This document shows positions 1 to 7,727 of a stretch of 60,191 nucleotides of DNA, in pieces; position 1 is the stretch's first letter, and each line of letters begins with the position of its first letter. A program made the position numbers and the translations under genes. Source of the stretch: Phycisphaerae bacterium (GTDB lineage Bacteria > Planctomycetota > Phycisphaerae > Tepidisphaerales > Tepidisphaeraceae); NCBI GenBank assembly GCA_025924315.1, contig JAICIO010000028.1:1-60191 (forward strand). Reading direction: 5' to 3'. Under the pieces are notes generated by a model. That model was not told where the DNA came from. It saw only the letters and a list, made by a program, of their open reading frames with translations, and ran no database searches.

Positions 1-95
1 CCCCTTTCTCTCGTGTTGTTTTGGGGGGGGGGGGTCGGGGCCCGCCGCCGGGTCCCGTGCGTACCCGGGGCCCCCCCCCCCCCCGCCCCTACATA
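1..95. other. Low-complexity G/C run at window edge, probable assembly artefact
   Basis: Long runs of G (about bases 26-34) and of C (about 70-84), with broken G/C-only sequence between them, occupy the first 95 bases. The reading frame through here translates to a Gly/Pro/Arg-rich string unlike any aminotransferase, while homology-like sequence begins at once after it. I read this as poor-quality sequence at a contig end, not biology. Confidence 0.75.
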
Positions 96-96
96 T

Positions 97-576
97 AGCC
101 CCGCCGTTTTGTACGAAAACGTCGTGATCCTGCGCGGATTTTCGAAATCCCACGCGATGACGGGTTGGCGATTGGGTTATGCCGCGGGCCCTTCAGAAGT
201 CATCGCCAACATGACCAAGCTGCAGCAGTACACGTTCGTGTGCGCGCCCTCGCCGCTGCAATACGCCGCTCTCAAGGCCCTCGACGTGCCGATGGACAAG
301 CCCGTCGCGGATTATCGCAAGAAGCGCGACATCGTGTTCGGTGAGCTTTCGAAGAAATTCGAAGTCGTCCGCCCGGAAGGCGCGTTCTACATCTTCCCCA
401 AGGCCCCGCACGGCATGACCGCCACCGATTTCGTCACGAAGGCGATCGACCGCAACGTGCTGATCATCCCCGGCAACGTCTTCAGCGAGCGCGACACCCA
501 CTTCCGCATCAGCTACGCGACGACGGACGAAAAGCTGAAGCAGGGCTGCGAGATTCTGAACGCAATCGCCAGTTAG
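97..576 (+). CDS. Class I/II pyridoxal-phosphate aminotransferase, C-terminal part
   Basis: Only the last ~160 codons are present; the 5' part is lost in the low-complexity window edge. The motif FSKSHAMTGWRLGY contains the PLP-binding lysine (SK) and the arginine-containing GWRLGY block of fold-type I aspartate/alanine aminotransferases. Downstream, PEGAFYIFPKAP and the ending HFRISYATTDEKLKQG are the usual small-domain elements, with the carboxylate-binding arginine in FRISY. The enzyme would transfer amino groups between an amino acid and a 2-oxo acid in the cytoplasm; the substrate cannot be told from this fragment. No SD or start is visible. Confidence 0.9.
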   Translation, partial: SPAVLYENVVILRGFSKSHAMTGWRLGYAAGPSEVIANMTKLQQYTFVCAPSPLQYAALKALDVPMDKPVADYRKKRDIVFGELSKKFEVVRPEGAFYIFPKAPHGMTATDFVTKAIDRNVLIIPGNVFSERDTHFRISYATTDEKLKQGCEILNAIAS

Positions 577-610
577 CTCGTCTCCAAACGAAGTCGATCG
601 GACCGTGTTC

Positions 611-670
611 GTGACACGCGGCTTTTAGCCCGTGCTGGCGGTGCTCGCACGGCCTGAAAGGACGTGTCAC
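611..670. repeat. Twin-hairpin palindromic element, GTGACACGGGCT family
   Basis: Starts GTGACACG, ends CGTGTCAC, with inner arms carrying AGCCCGTG and its degenerate complement. It is the same family as 41057-41115, but more decayed. It lies in the 173-bp spacer between the aminotransferase and the convergent RTX gene. Confidence 0.65.
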
Positions 671-686
671 GACAACAGCTCCCGTC

Positions 687-733
687 TTTCTTCCTTCGCG
701 ACCTTCGCGCTTCTTCGCGTCTTCGCGACAAAG
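687..733. repeat. Half copy of the CTTCGCG-rich dyad
   Basis: A run built from repeated CTTCGCG words. It equals one arm of the dyads at 2005-2092 and 10921-11029; the second arm is missing here. It sits just past the 3' end of the RTX gene. Confidence 0.6.
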
Positions 734-749
734 ACGTTCTTCTTCACAG

Positions 750-1931
750 CTAAGGATTGGCAATCGGGATATCGAACTCGTCGAAGAAGAGATCCGACCC
801 GCTGCCACCATCGAAGTGATCTTGATTTCGATCGCCGAAGAGACTGTCGTTCCCATCTTCGCCGAACATGCTGTCGCGCTCGCCATCCACACCGTCGAGC
901 GTATCGTCGCCCGAGTTTCCGAACATCGTGTCCTGGCCGGCGTCACCGAGGATCGTATCGTCGTCGAGTCCGCCGTCCATGAAATCGTTGCCGTCGCCGC
1001 CGCGGATTGAATCGTTGTCGTCGCCGCCGTTGATGCTGTCGTCGCCGTCGTTGCCAAAGAGGGAATCGTCCCCGCCTTCGCCAAAGATTGTGTCGTCTCC
1101 GTCGTCGCCGTTGATCACGTCGCCGTCGCTTCCGCCGCGGATCGAATCATCGCCTTCTTCACCGCTCAGCGTGTCGTGTCCGTCGTTGCCGTAGATCGTG
1201 TCGTTGCCTTGATCGCCGCTGACGAGATCGTCGCCGGCGCCGCCCTGGATGATGTCGTTGCCATCTCCGCCGAAGATGTCGTCTTCGCCTTCGTCGCCGT
1301 TCAGTCGATCCTCTCCGGCTCCGCCGATGATTCGATCGTCGTCTTCATTTCCGCTGAGCAGATCGTTTCCGTCCGCGCCATCGATCGAATCGAGACCTGT
1401 TCCCCCGCTGATCGTGTCGTTGCCGGCATTTCCAAACAAATCATCCTGCCCATCATGCCCCATGATGCGATCGGCCCCGCCACCGCCGCTGATGCGATCG
1501 TTCCCCGCCTCGCCGCGCAACGTATCGTTCCCCGATCCACCAGAAATGTTGTCGTTCCCATTGCCGCCGAAGATGGCGTCGCGTCCCCCGCCGCCGATGA
1601 TCGTGTCGTCGCCATCCTCACCGTAGATGCTCGTGCGAAGCGTAATGTTCTGCGCGAGTATGATCGTGTCGTTCGAGCCGGACGTCGCAACATTGATCGC
1701 GTTGACGCTCGCCGCGCTGTACTTCTTCACCGCCCCGTTCACGCTCACGCGCACGAAATCTCCACCGTTCACCAGCGAAATATCCACGTTCTCCACCGCC
1801 GGCGTTCCGCGCACATTGAGCTGGCCAGAATTGAGCGAGACGGAGAGCAATCGCCGCGCTTCGAGCACCTCGGAAATCACGGGAGAAATCGCATCGGAAA
1901 GGATCGACGTTTTGCCAGGGTCAGTGTTCAC
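750..1931 (-). CDS. RTX-like calcium-binding repeat protein
   Basis: 393 residues. From about residue 100 to 385 the protein is a near-continuous array of about thirty glycine/aspartate nonapeptides of the GGxGxDxUx type (blocks such as GDDGDDTI and GGSGNDTL), which fold into a parallel beta-roll binding Ca2+. The N-terminus (about residues 22-31) has LEARRLLSV, resembling the short LExRxLL motif seen at the N-terminus of many planctomycete secreted or surface proteins. The middle (31-100) is beta-rich. No catalytic domain and no type I secretion genes are seen nearby. Likely extracellular or surface; the exact role is unknown. The strong repeat bias creates long false frames on the other strand. 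Confidence 0.85.
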   Translation of the reverse strand: MNTDPGKTSILSDAISPVISEVLEARRLLSVSLNSGQLNVRGTPAVENVDISLVNGGDFVRVSVNGAVKKYSAASVNAINVATSGSNDTIILAQNITLRTSIYGEDGDDTIIGGGGRDAIFGGNGNDNISGGSGNDTLRGEAGNDRISGGGGADRIMGHDGQDDLFGNAGNDTISGGTGLDSIDGADGNDLLSGNEDDDRIIGGAGEDRLNGDEGEDDIFGGDGNDIIQGGAGDDLVSGDQGNDTIYGNDGHDTLSGEEGDDSIRGGSDGDVINGDDGDDTIFGEGGDDSLFGNDGDDSINGGDDNDSIRGGDGNDFMDGGLDDDTILGDAGQDTMFGNSGDDTLDGVDGERDSMFGEDGNDSLFGDRNQDHFDGGSGSDLFFDEFDIPIANP

Positions 1932-2004
1932 GAATGCACTCCTTCATCGACTACAATACTACAGACAAGAGCCACCTGTGTTAGGTTAGATACAGAAAAT
2001 GCAA

Positions 2005-2092
2005 GTCGCGAAGGCGCGAAGATTCGCAAAGGTCACGATGAGGTGGAAGAGAATTCTTCGCGACCTTCGCGTTCCCTTCGCGCCTTCGCGAC
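2005..2092. repeat. Dyad of CTTCGCG-type repeats upstream of queE
   Basis: The left arm (GTCGCGAAGGCGCGAAG...) is the inverted complement of the right arm (...CTTCGCGCCTTCGCGAC). The core is GATGAGGTGGAAGAG. The same composition recurs at 687-733 and 10921-11029. It ends 11 bp before the queE start. Confidence 0.75.
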
Positions 2093-2103
2093 AAGGTTTT
2101 TGA

Positions 2104-2793
2104 ATGAAGATTTCGGAACTGTTTTATTCGATCCAGGGCGAAGGCAAGCTGACCGGCGTGCCATCGGTCTTCGTGCGCGCAAGTGGATGCAATCTGCGCT
2201 GCGTCTGGTGCGACACGCCCTATGCGAGTTGGAATCCGGAAGGCGAGGAAATGACGGTCGATGAAATCGTGCGCCGGGCCGGTGAGTTCGACGCCAAACA
2301 CGTTGTGATCACCGGCGGCGAGCCCATGATCATGCCGGACATCGTCGAGCTCTGCGCCGCCTTTCGCCGCGAGAAATATCACATCACCATCGAAACCGCC
2401 GCGACGGTATTTAAGGCGCTCGCGATGGATCTCGCGAGCCTGTCCCCGAAGTTGTCCAACTCGACTCCGTGGGAAAGAGAAGGTGGCCGCTTCGCGCAAT
2501 CGCACGAGCGGAACCGGATCAACATCGCGGTGATCCAGCAATTCATCGACGCCGCGCCGGATTTTCAACTGAAGTTCGTCGTGTCAACCGAACAGGATCT
2601 GTTAGAGATCCATGAACTTCTAGCGCAACTGAAGAACTGGCAACCAATCGACGTGCTGCTGATGCCCGAAGGGACGGACCCGGCGACGCTCGATTCGCGC
2701 GCTGGCTGGATCGCCGACATTTGCAAAGAAACCGGCTTTCGCTTCTGTCCCCGACTGCACGTTTTGCTCTACGGAAATACGCGCGGGACCTGA
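2104..2793 (+). CDS. queE: 7-carboxy-7-deazaguanine synthase QueE (radical SAM)
   Basis: 229 residues. Family chemistry: ring contraction of 6-carboxy-tetrahydropterin to 7-carboxy-7-deazaguanine with SAM and a [4Fe-4S] cluster, on the queuosine/preQ0 route. The N-terminus MKISELFYSIQGEG is the family opening. C29, C33 and C36 (SGCNLRCVWCD) form the CxxxCxxC cluster site, and VVITGGEPM (about 75-83) is the SAM-binding GGE motif. Length is typical. queD lies 1.2 kb downstream on the same strand, separated by an unrelated protease gene. The start is the ATG right after the dyad repeat. Confidence 0.95.
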   Translation: MKISELFYSIQGEGKLTGVPSVFVRASGCNLRCVWCDTPYASWNPEGEEMTVDEIVRRAGEFDAKHVVITGGEPMIMPDIVELCAAFRREKYHITIETAATVFKALAMDLASLSPKLSNSTPWEREGGRFAQSHERNRINIAVIQQFIDAAPDFQLKFVVSTEQDLLEIHELLAQLKNWQPIDVLLMPEGTDPATLDSRAGWIADICKETGFRFCPRLHVLLYGNTRGT

Positions 2794-2892
2794 ACCGGGC
2801 ATTCGCAGCAGCAAGCCCCTTGCAAAAAACGCGTTTCCCTGAGGAATTATAAGTGGACTACGTATTGACGTAGGCAAATCTTTGGTTTTAGA

Positions 2893-2919
2893 TCGTCCTC
2901 TCACTTCGAAGGAGGACGA
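2893..2919 (+). promoter_or_regulatory. Hairpin that sequesters the ribosome binding site of the next gene
   Basis: TCGTCCTC (2893-2900) is fully complementary to GAGGACGA (2912-2919), giving an 8-bp stem with an 11-base loop. The 3' arm contains the GGAGG Shine-Dalgarno of the metalloprotease gene that starts at 2920. If it forms, it would block initiation, so translation may be gated. Seen in sequence; the function is inference. Confidence 0.5.
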
Positions 2920-3876
2920 ATGCGCGGGTCTCGTCGAGCGGGATTTCTGAAAGTCTTCGCAGCGGTTGCTTTAACCATCGTCTGCCTTCCATCAGCGCGG
3001 GCGAATCTCACGATCATTCCCACGTACGACACGTCGATCACCAGCGATCCGAACGCGGGAACGATTGAGACCGGGATTCAGGCCGCGATCAACGTCGTTC
3101 AGGCGAATATCGCAAACAACCTCACGGTCACAATCCAGTATTCAGAAACCACCAGCGGACTGGCGAGCACCAGTGCGTCGACCGGCAACGTCTCGCTGAC
3201 CGATTACAAGCTGGCGCTGGCGCAGCAGCATCTCTCGGCGAACGATGTGGTGGCGGATTCGACGCTTCCCGCGACCTCGGGCAGCGGGATATTGCTGACG
3301 CGTCCGCTCTTGCGCGCGCTGGGCTTCGCTGCCGGCTCGGCGGGAGGGTTCGACGGCTTCACGGCACTCAACACGTCGATCATGAATTTCACGCGCACCA
3401 GCGTGAACCCGGCGAAGTCGGATTTACAGGAAGCCGTCGAGCACGAGATTGACGAAGTGCTCGGCATTGGCGGAAAGGGATCGGAGCTCGGTAGCGGGAT
3501 TCCATTAGAGGTCGGTCCGCTGGATTTCTACCGCTACAGCTCGCCGGGGACGCGAAGCTTTGACACCTCGTCAAGCATCGCGCCATACTTTTCCATTGAC
3601 GGCGGGACGACGGACCTCGTGCATTTCAACCAGGCCTTCGGCGCCGATTACGGCGACTGGGGCAACGGCAAAATCCCGGCCGATCTCAACGGCAACACCC
3701 CGCCGCAGGTCCAAGACGCCTTCTCCACCCTCGGCCAGTTTTCGGACATTGGCCCCAATGAACGCATCGCGCTCGATGTCGTTGGCTATGATTTGCCCGA
3801 GCCGACGTCCTTCGGGCTCATGGCTCTCGGCGCGGTAACAGTCCTGGGCATGCGCCGCAAACACTCTCGTCGATAA
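2920..3876 (+). CDS. NF038122-type putative metalloprotease with PEP-CTERM anchor
   Basis: 318 residues. Signal peptide at residues ~1-29 (basic start, then a VFAAVALTIVCL core). A zinc-protease-like helix EAVEHEIDEVLG (about 167-178) carries HE..D and matches the NF038122 family of secreted putative metalloproteases. The C-terminus has PEPTSFGLMALGAV then RRKHSRR, a PEP-CTERM sorting signal (PEP, hydrophobic segment, basic tail) that would be processed by an exosortase. A strong SD (GGAGG) sits 4-5 bases before the ATG, inside a hairpin. It lies between queE and queD but is unrelated in function. The protease activity is inferred from the motif only. Confidence 0.8.
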   Translation: MRGSRRAGFLKVFAAVALTIVCLPSARANLTIIPTYDTSITSDPNAGTIETGIQAAINVVQANIANNLTVTIQYSETTSGLASTSASTGNVSLTDYKLALAQQHLSANDVVADSTLPATSGSGILLTRPLLRALGFAAGSAGGFDGFTALNTSIMNFTRTSVNPAKSDLQEAVEHEIDEVLGIGGKGSELGSGIPLEVGPLDFYRYSSPGTRSFDTSSSIAPYFSIDGGTTDLVHFNQAFGADYGDWGNGKIPADLNGNTPPQVQDAFSTLGQFSDIGPNERIALDVVGYDLPEPTSFGLMALGAVTVLGMRRKHSRR

Positions 3877-3888
3877 TCAGACGCCGGC

Positions 3889-3962
3889 TCTGAGCGCACG
3901 CGAAGAGGCGGATCGACTCGCGCAATTGCACGAATAGATCCGCCTCTTCGCATGCGCTCAGA
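3889..3962. terminator. Long perfect-arm hairpin, probable bidirectional terminator
   Basis: A 26-base arm (3889-3914) pairs with 3937-3962 at 25 of 26 positions, with a 22-base loop. No T-run follows, so it is either a factor-independent roadblock or a stand-alone palindromic repeat. It sits 12 bp after the metalloprotease stop and 60 bp before queD. Confidence 0.6.
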
Positions 3963-4022
3963 AGCGCCGTCCACGGATCTGCTTTCCAATCCCATCGCGC
4001 GCCTCTAAAATCCCAGATTCCT

Positions 4023-4385
4023 ATGTTCGTTCGCCTCTCGAAAACCTTCCGGTTCGAAGCCGCGCACGATCTGCCGACGTTTCCGGCAGATCACAAGTGC
4101 CGGCGTCTTCACGGGCACTCGTTTCGATTTGACGTGATCGTCGAAGGCGAAGTCGATCCGGCGAAGGGATATCTGATCGACTACGGCGACATCAAAAAGG
4201 TCGCGGATCCGATCGTGAAGCGCTTGGATCATTACTATTTGAACGAGATTGAAGGCCTGTCGAACCCCACCAGTGAAGTCCTCGCCGTCTGGATCTGGAA
4301 CCAGCTCAAGTCGGAACTGCCGCAGCTGACCGAGATCGTCGTGCATGAGACGTGTACGTCTACCTGCACCTACCGCGGACGGTGA
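4023..4385 (+). CDS. queD: 6-carboxy-tetrahydropterin synthase QueD
   Basis: 120 residues, normal for QueD/PTPS-family enzymes. It makes 6-carboxy-5,6,7,8-tetrahydropterin from dihydroneopterin triphosphate, the step before QueE. H15 (FEAAHDL), H30 and H32 (LHGHSF) are the zinc ligands and C26 (HKCRRLHG) is the catalytic cysteine. The C-terminal HETCTSTCTYRG carries the conserved substrate-binding glutamate region. It is the last gene before the BMC operon and is probably transcribed separately from it. Confidence 0.93.
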   Translation: MFVRLSKTFRFEAAHDLPTFPADHKCRRLHGHSFRFDVIVEGEVDPAKGYLIDYGDIKKVADPIVKRLDHYYLNEIEGLSNPTSEVLAVWIWNQLKSELPQLTEIVVHETCTSTCTYRGR

Positions 4386-4472
4386 TCTCCACAACTTTCC
4401 CTCGAGCTAAATGCAGGTTAAACCGGCGTTTGAGAGAATTTTGCCAAAGTTTTCCACATTTTATGATTGAAT

Positions 4473-4505
4473 TTGACATCTTCTGAAAACTTCTGCATAC
4501 TTCTG
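4473..4505 (+). promoter_or_regulatory. Predicted sigma-70 promoter and operator of the BMC operon
   Basis: TTGACA at 4473-4478, a 17-base spacer, then CATACT at 4496-4501 makes a good -35/-10 pair 30 bp upstream of pduL. Three copies of CTTCTG start at 4480, 4490 and 4500, exactly one helical turn apart, covering the spacer and -10. DeoR-family repressors bind repeated sites over promoters, so the DeoR gene closing this operon is the natural candidate. The sites are seen; the binding is inference. Confidence 0.6.
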
Positions 4506-4530
4506 GCGTAACAACGACGGAAAACGACGC

Positions 4531-5250
4531 ATGGTGGCAGAAGCTGCTCAAAAACTCGATCGGCGTGAAGTGGAACGGCTCGTTCGCGAGGTCTTGATCC
4601 AGCGGTTACGGGGGTCGATTACCCCGCCGCCGTCGGAAGAGCGTTATGCGTCTTACACGCCCCCTTCGGGTGGTCCGCCGCATCCGCTGGTGGTGAATGT
4701 CTCCGCCCGGCACATGCATGTGTCGCCGGAGAATCTCGAAATCCTCTTCGGTCCGGGCGCGAAGCTGACCAAGCTGAAGGACCTTTATCAGCAAGGCGAG
4801 TTCGCGAGCGAGCAACTCGTCACGATCGTCGGCCCTCGTCAAAGAATTATCCCGAACGTTCGCATCCTCGGCCCCACCCGTGATTACACGCAGATCGAGC
4901 TGAGCTACACCGACGGCATTTACCTCGGCGTCGACCTGCCCCTTCGCATCAGCGGAAATCACGAAGGCACGCCCGGCATCACTGTGCTCGGCCCCAAGGG
5001 CGCGGTGAACCTGACGAGGGGCGTGATCCGCGCCGAGCGCCACGTGCACATGTCGAATGAAGACATGGCCTACTACGGCGTGAAAGACGGCGACTATCTC
5101 AAGCTCAAGATCGACGGCCCCTGCGGCGTGATCTTCGACCGCGTGAAAGTCCGCTGGCACAAAAAAGTCGTCCTCGAAGTGCACATCGACACGGATGAAG
5201 GCAATGCGTGCGATATCGAGACGGCGACGAAAATCGAATTGTTCAAATGA
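4531..5250 (+). CDS. pduL: PduL-type phosphate acyltransferase of the microcompartment
   Basis: 239 residues. Swaps CoA for phosphate on an acyl-CoA inside the BMC (here probably lactyl-CoA to lactyl-phosphate), regenerating CoA. Two duplicated PduL half-domains each carry the zinc-binding HxH: H61/H63 (SARHMHVS) and H171/H173 (AERHVHMS). The first ~28 residues form an amphipathic helix (REVERLVREVLIQRL) and then a proline-rich linker, the classic encapsulation peptide that drives cargo into the shell. It is the first gene of the operon, with a promoter at 4473-4501. Confidence 0.95.
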   Translation: MVAEAAQKLDRREVERLVREVLIQRLRGSITPPPSEERYASYTPPSGGPPHPLVVNVSARHMHVSPENLEILFGPGAKLTKLKDLYQQGEFASEQLVTIVGPRQRIIPNVRILGPTRDYTQIELSYTDGIYLGVDLPLRISGNHEGTPGITVLGPKGAVNLTRGVIRAERHVHMSNEDMAYYGVKDGDYLKLKIDGPCGVIFDRVKVRWHKKVVLEVHIDTDEGNACDIETATKIELFK

Positions 5251-5256
5251 ACTTAA

Positions 5257-5340
5257 GTTGACAGTTGTCAGTTGGCAGTTGTCAGTAAGACAACGCCAGT
5301 AAATGCAATCACTGACAACTGCAAACTGACAACTGACAAC
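5257..5340. repeat. Dyad of GTTGTCAG / CTGACAAC repeats
   Basis: The left arm repeats GTTGTCAGTTGGCAG; the right arm repeats CTGACAACTG, its complement. The spacer of ~20 bases is unrelated. It fills the pduL to BMC-H gap and ends 17 bp before the next start codon. Confidence 0.75.
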
Positions 5341-5357
5341 TATTGAAAGGGTTTGCT

Positions 5358-5684
5358 ATGCCAAGTGAAGCGCTCGGCCTGCTCGAATGCAAAGGCCTCG
5401 TCGCCCTGATGGAAGGGACCGATGCCATGCTCAAGGCGGCCAATGTGGAAATGATCGGTTGGGACAAGGCTGGCAGCGGCATGGTCACCGCCTTTGTGAA
5501 GGGTGACGTCGCCGCGGTGAAGGCCGCGATCGACGCCGGCGCCGAAGCCGCTGGCCGCGTCGGCACGGTCGTCGCGGTCCACGTGATCCCGCGTCCGCAC
5601 GACGAGCTCGGCGGCGTGATGCCGAAGCGAAAGAGCGGCGGCGCGCCCGTCGGCGGTCGCATGGCTGAACCTGCTAAAAAGTAA
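5358..5684 (+). CDS. BMC-H shell protein 1
   Basis: 108 residues from the ATG at 5358 (upstream GAAAGG as SD; an in-frame TTG at 5343 is less likely). A single Pfam BMC domain: [21 protein letters not shown], then [17 protein letters not shown] and [11 protein letters not shown], the hexamer fold whose rings tile the flat facets of the shell. A ~20-residue basic, Gly/Ala-rich tail after IPRPHDEL is longer than in BMC-H 3. It lies directly after pduL. Together with the two other BMC-H paralogues it should set facet and pore properties. Confidence 0.95.
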   Translation: MPSEALGLLECKGLVALMEGTDAMLKAANVEMIGWDKAGSGMVTAFVKGDVAAVKAAIDAGAEAAGRVGTVVAVHVIPRPHDELGGVMPKRKSGGAPVGGRMAEPAKK

Positions 5685-5687
5685 ATC

Positions 5688-5755
5688 GCTCGTTGCTTGT
5701 TGCTGGTTGCTTGTTGTTGCAACACGCAACATGCAACACGCCACTCGCAACAAGC
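5688..5755. repeat. Dyad of GTTGCTTGTTGC / GCAACATGCAAC repeats
   Basis: A left arm of GTTGCTTGTTGC words and a right arm of their complements. Related copies lie at 9621-9684, 43393-43459 and 44350-44410. It occupies the spacer between the first two BMC-H genes. Confidence 0.75.
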
Positions 5756-5771
5756 ATCTTTGGAGACTGCA

Positions 5772-6083
5772 ATGCCAGATGGAAACGGACAATTCGGAAG
5801 CGCCCTGGGCATGATCGAAACCAAGGGCTGGGTCGCGCTGGTTGAAGCGACCGACGCGATGACCAAGGCCGCCAACGTCGAGATCGTGAAGACGGTCCAG
5901 ATCGGCGGCGCGTTTGTGACCACGATCGTTCGCGGCGATGTCGGCTCGGTGAAGGCCGCGGTCGATGCCGGCGCGGAAGCCGCCGGTCGCGTCGGTGAAC
6001 TCATCGCGAGTCACGTGATCGCGCGCCCACATCCCGAGCTCATGGCGGGATTCGGCGCACCGGCGGGTCAGTCGGCGCTCTGA
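5772..6083 (+). CDS. BMC-H shell protein 2
   Basis: 103 residues from the ATG at 5772; the frame is open upstream only through the palindromic repeat, so a longer start is rejected. A single BMC domain: [50 protein letters not shown]. Its N-terminal extension (PDGNGQFGS) and ARPHPELM tail differ from BMC-H 1 and 3. Hexameric facet protein of the fucose/rhamnose-type microcompartment. Confidence 0.95.
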   Translation: MPDGNGQFGSALGMIETKGWVALVEATDAMTKAANVEIVKTVQIGGAFVTTIVRGDVGSVKAAVDAGAEAAGRVGELIASHVIARPHPELMAGFGAPAGQSAL

Positions 6084-6090
6084 TGATTTT

Positions 6091-6155
6091 GTAGGGGCGA
6101 CGCTTGCGTCGCCCTCTTCGGACCCCGTGCAGGGCGACGCACGCGTCGCCCCTAC
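6091..6155. repeat. Twin-hairpin element with GTAG/CTAC feet, GGGCGACGC family
   Basis: GTAG followed by a hairpin of GGGCGACGC and GCGTCGCCC, a short spacer, then the inverted hairpin ending CCCTAC. It has the same two-hairpin plan as the GGTCCGC family but an unrelated stem. It ends 4 bp before the ackA start. Confidence 0.8.
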
Positions 6156-6159
6156 GAAG

Positions 6160-7272
6160 ATGCTCATCCTCGTCGCCAATCTCGGTTCGACCTCGTTCAA
6201 GTTCAAGCTCCTCGACATGGAGCAGAACGGGGCGGAGGTTGCGCGCGGCGGGTACGAGCGCATCGGGCAGAAGGATTCGCCGTACAAAACGCACGGCGAC
6301 GTCATCGACGTCATCCTGAAGCAGATCGGACGCAAGCCGGATGCGATCGGGTTCAAGGCCGTTCACGGTGGCCCCATCTCGGGCGCGGTGCGCGTGACGG
6401 ACGAAGTGATCGCCGTACAAGAGCAGTTCGCCGATGTCGCGCCGGCCCACAATCCGCCGTACATCGCGGCGATGCGTGCGTTCAAGCACAAGCTGCCGGA
6501 TGTTCCGCAGGTGGCGGCGTTTGAGACCGCGTTTCATCAGACGATTCCGCTCTCGCGGCAGGTGTACGCGATTCCGCACGAGTGGACCGAGAAGCTCGGC
6601 ATTCGCCGCTACGGCTTTCACGGCGCTTCGCATCGCTACATCGCGACACGCGTGCCGGAGCTCGTCGGACGCGAGAATTCGAAACGCATCATCTCCTGCC
6701 ACCTCGGCGGGAGCTGCTCGATTTGTGCCATCGAGAACGGCAAGAGCGTCGCGAACAGCTTCGGCATGACGGCGCAGTCCGGCGTGCCGCACAACAATCG
6801 CGTCGGCGACTTCGACACGTTCGCGCTCTTGAAGCTGACGAAGCAATACTCGCTCGACGAGATCTTCAAGAAGCTGAGCAAGGAAGGCGGAATGTTTGGC
6901 ATGAGCGGCGTGTCGCCCGACATGCGCGACATCGAAAAAGCCGCCGCGAATGGTGACAAGCGCGCGAAGCTCGCGCTTGACGCGTTCGTCGAAAGCGTCC
7001 GCTCGTTCATCGGCTCATATCTGGTAATCCTCGGCGGATGCGACGTCCTCGTCTTCACGGGTGGAATTGGCGAGAACGGCGTCGCGATCCGAGAAGCGAT
7101 CTGCCGCAACCTCGAATGGGCCGGTATCGCATTAGACCCCGCGAAGAACCAAGTCCGCGGCAGGGAAGAAAAGATCAGCAAAGTCGAATCGAAGACGGAG
7201 ATCTGGATCGTGCCAACGAACGAAGAACTCGTCGTGGCGCGGTTAACCGAATCAGTATTGAATGCGAATTAA
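6160..7272 (+). CDS. ackA: Acetate kinase family (acyl-phosphate to acid plus ATP)
   Basis: 370 residues from the ATG at 6160; a GTG 33 bp upstream lies inside the palindromic element and is rejected. [15 protein letters not shown] (residues ~3-17) is the phosphate-1 motif of the ASKHA fold, [13 protein letters not shown] the family signature, and FTGGIGENG (about 290-298) the adenosine motif. It makes ATP from an acyl-phosphate. In this operon that is probably lactyl-phosphate, giving the energy yield of the pathway. It is slightly shorter than the ~400-residue norm. It lies between BMC-H genes, as in other PVM-type loci. Confidence 0.93.
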   Translation: MLILVANLGSTSFKFKLLDMEQNGAEVARGGYERIGQKDSPYKTHGDVIDVILKQIGRKPDAIGFKAVHGGPISGAVRVTDEVIAVQEQFADVAPAHNPPYIAAMRAFKHKLPDVPQVAAFETAFHQTIPLSRQVYAIPHEWTEKLGIRRYGFHGASHRYIATRVPELVGRENSKRIISCHLGGSCSICAIENGKSVANSFGMTAQSGVPHNNRVGDFDTFALLKLTKQYSLDEIFKKLSKEGGMFGMSGVSPDMRDIEKAAANGDKRAKLALDAFVESVRSFIGSYLVILGGCDVLVFTGGIGENGVAIREAICRNLEWAGIALDPAKNQVRGREEKISKVESKTEIWIVPTNEELVVARLTESVLNAN

Positions 7273-7275
7273 CCC

Positions 7276-7347
7276 GTAGGGTCCGCTTTAGCGGACCGGT
7301 TATTCGCCTTTCGAATGAAGTAACCGGTCCGCTAAAGCGGACCCTAC
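7276..7347. repeat. Twin-hairpin element, GGTCCGC family, complete
   Basis: GTAG, then the hairpin GGTCCGC-TTTA-GCGGACC, then GGTTA, a ~20-base spacer, TAACC, and the inverted hairpin ending in CTAC. This is a full copy of the commonest family (others at 15219, 17910, 37464, 38915, 43287). It starts 4 bp after the ackA stop. Confidence 0.9.
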
Positions 7348-7370
7348 GAAGAGAAGACAAGGAGCCTTTC

Positions 7371-7640
7371 ATGGCAAACGGTGAAGCAATCGGATTGATC
7401 GAAACCAAGGGCATCGTGGCGGCCGTTGAGGCGTGCGATGCGGCGTTGAAGGCCGCGAACGTGCAGTTCGTCGAGCAGCACAAAGTCGGCAGCGGGCTCG
7501 TCGCGATCACGCTCAAGGGCGATGTCGCGGCCGTCCGCGCGGCCGTCGACGCCGGCGCCGAAGCCGCCGGCCGCATCGGCGAAGTCGTCAGCGTGCACGT
7601 GATTCCGCGGCCGCATGGTGATGTTTCCAAGATGGGCTAA
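7371..7640 (+). CDS. BMC-H shell protein 3
   Basis: 89 residues, the minimal BMC domain with no tail: [38 protein letters not shown] and [12 protein letters not shown] clear SD (AAGGAG, 7359-7364) stands 6 bases before the ATG. Third hexameric facet protein of the operon; being the shortest and least decorated it may be the main facet protein (inference). Confidence 0.95.
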   Translation: MANGEAIGLIETKGIVAAVEACDAALKAANVQFVEQHKVGSGLVAITLKGDVAAVRAAVDAGAEAAGRIGEVVSVHVIPRPHGDVSKMG

Positions 7641-7645
7641 TGAAC

Positions 7646-7716
7646 TGGTGATTGGTGATTGGTGATTGACTCATGCGGTCGATCGCCTGTCTTCAATCAC
7701 CAATCACCAATCACCA
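7646..7716. repeat. Dyad of TGGTGATTGG / CCAATCACCA repeats
   Basis: The left arm repeats GGTGATT three times and the right arm repeats AATCACC three times. A larger relative lies at 49251-49380. It ends 11 bp before the BMC-P 1 start. Confidence 0.75.
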
Positions 7717-7727
7717 TTTGGAGCGTC

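Noticed and set aside
750-1700. Regular repeats that could suggest a CRISPR or satellite array
   Set aside because: They are nonapeptide-coding repeats (27 bp period, degenerate) of an RTX-type protein on the minus strand; no constant repeat with variable spacers.
1176-2264. 362-codon open frame on the + strand across the RTX gene
   Set aside because: It is the antisense of Gly/Asp repeats, which keeps frames open by composition; it has no SD and no recognisable family.
3889-3962. Riboswitch (preQ1) before queD
   Set aside because: The structure is a simple long hairpin with no preQ1 pseudoknot sequence, and it lies close to the preceding gene's stop.
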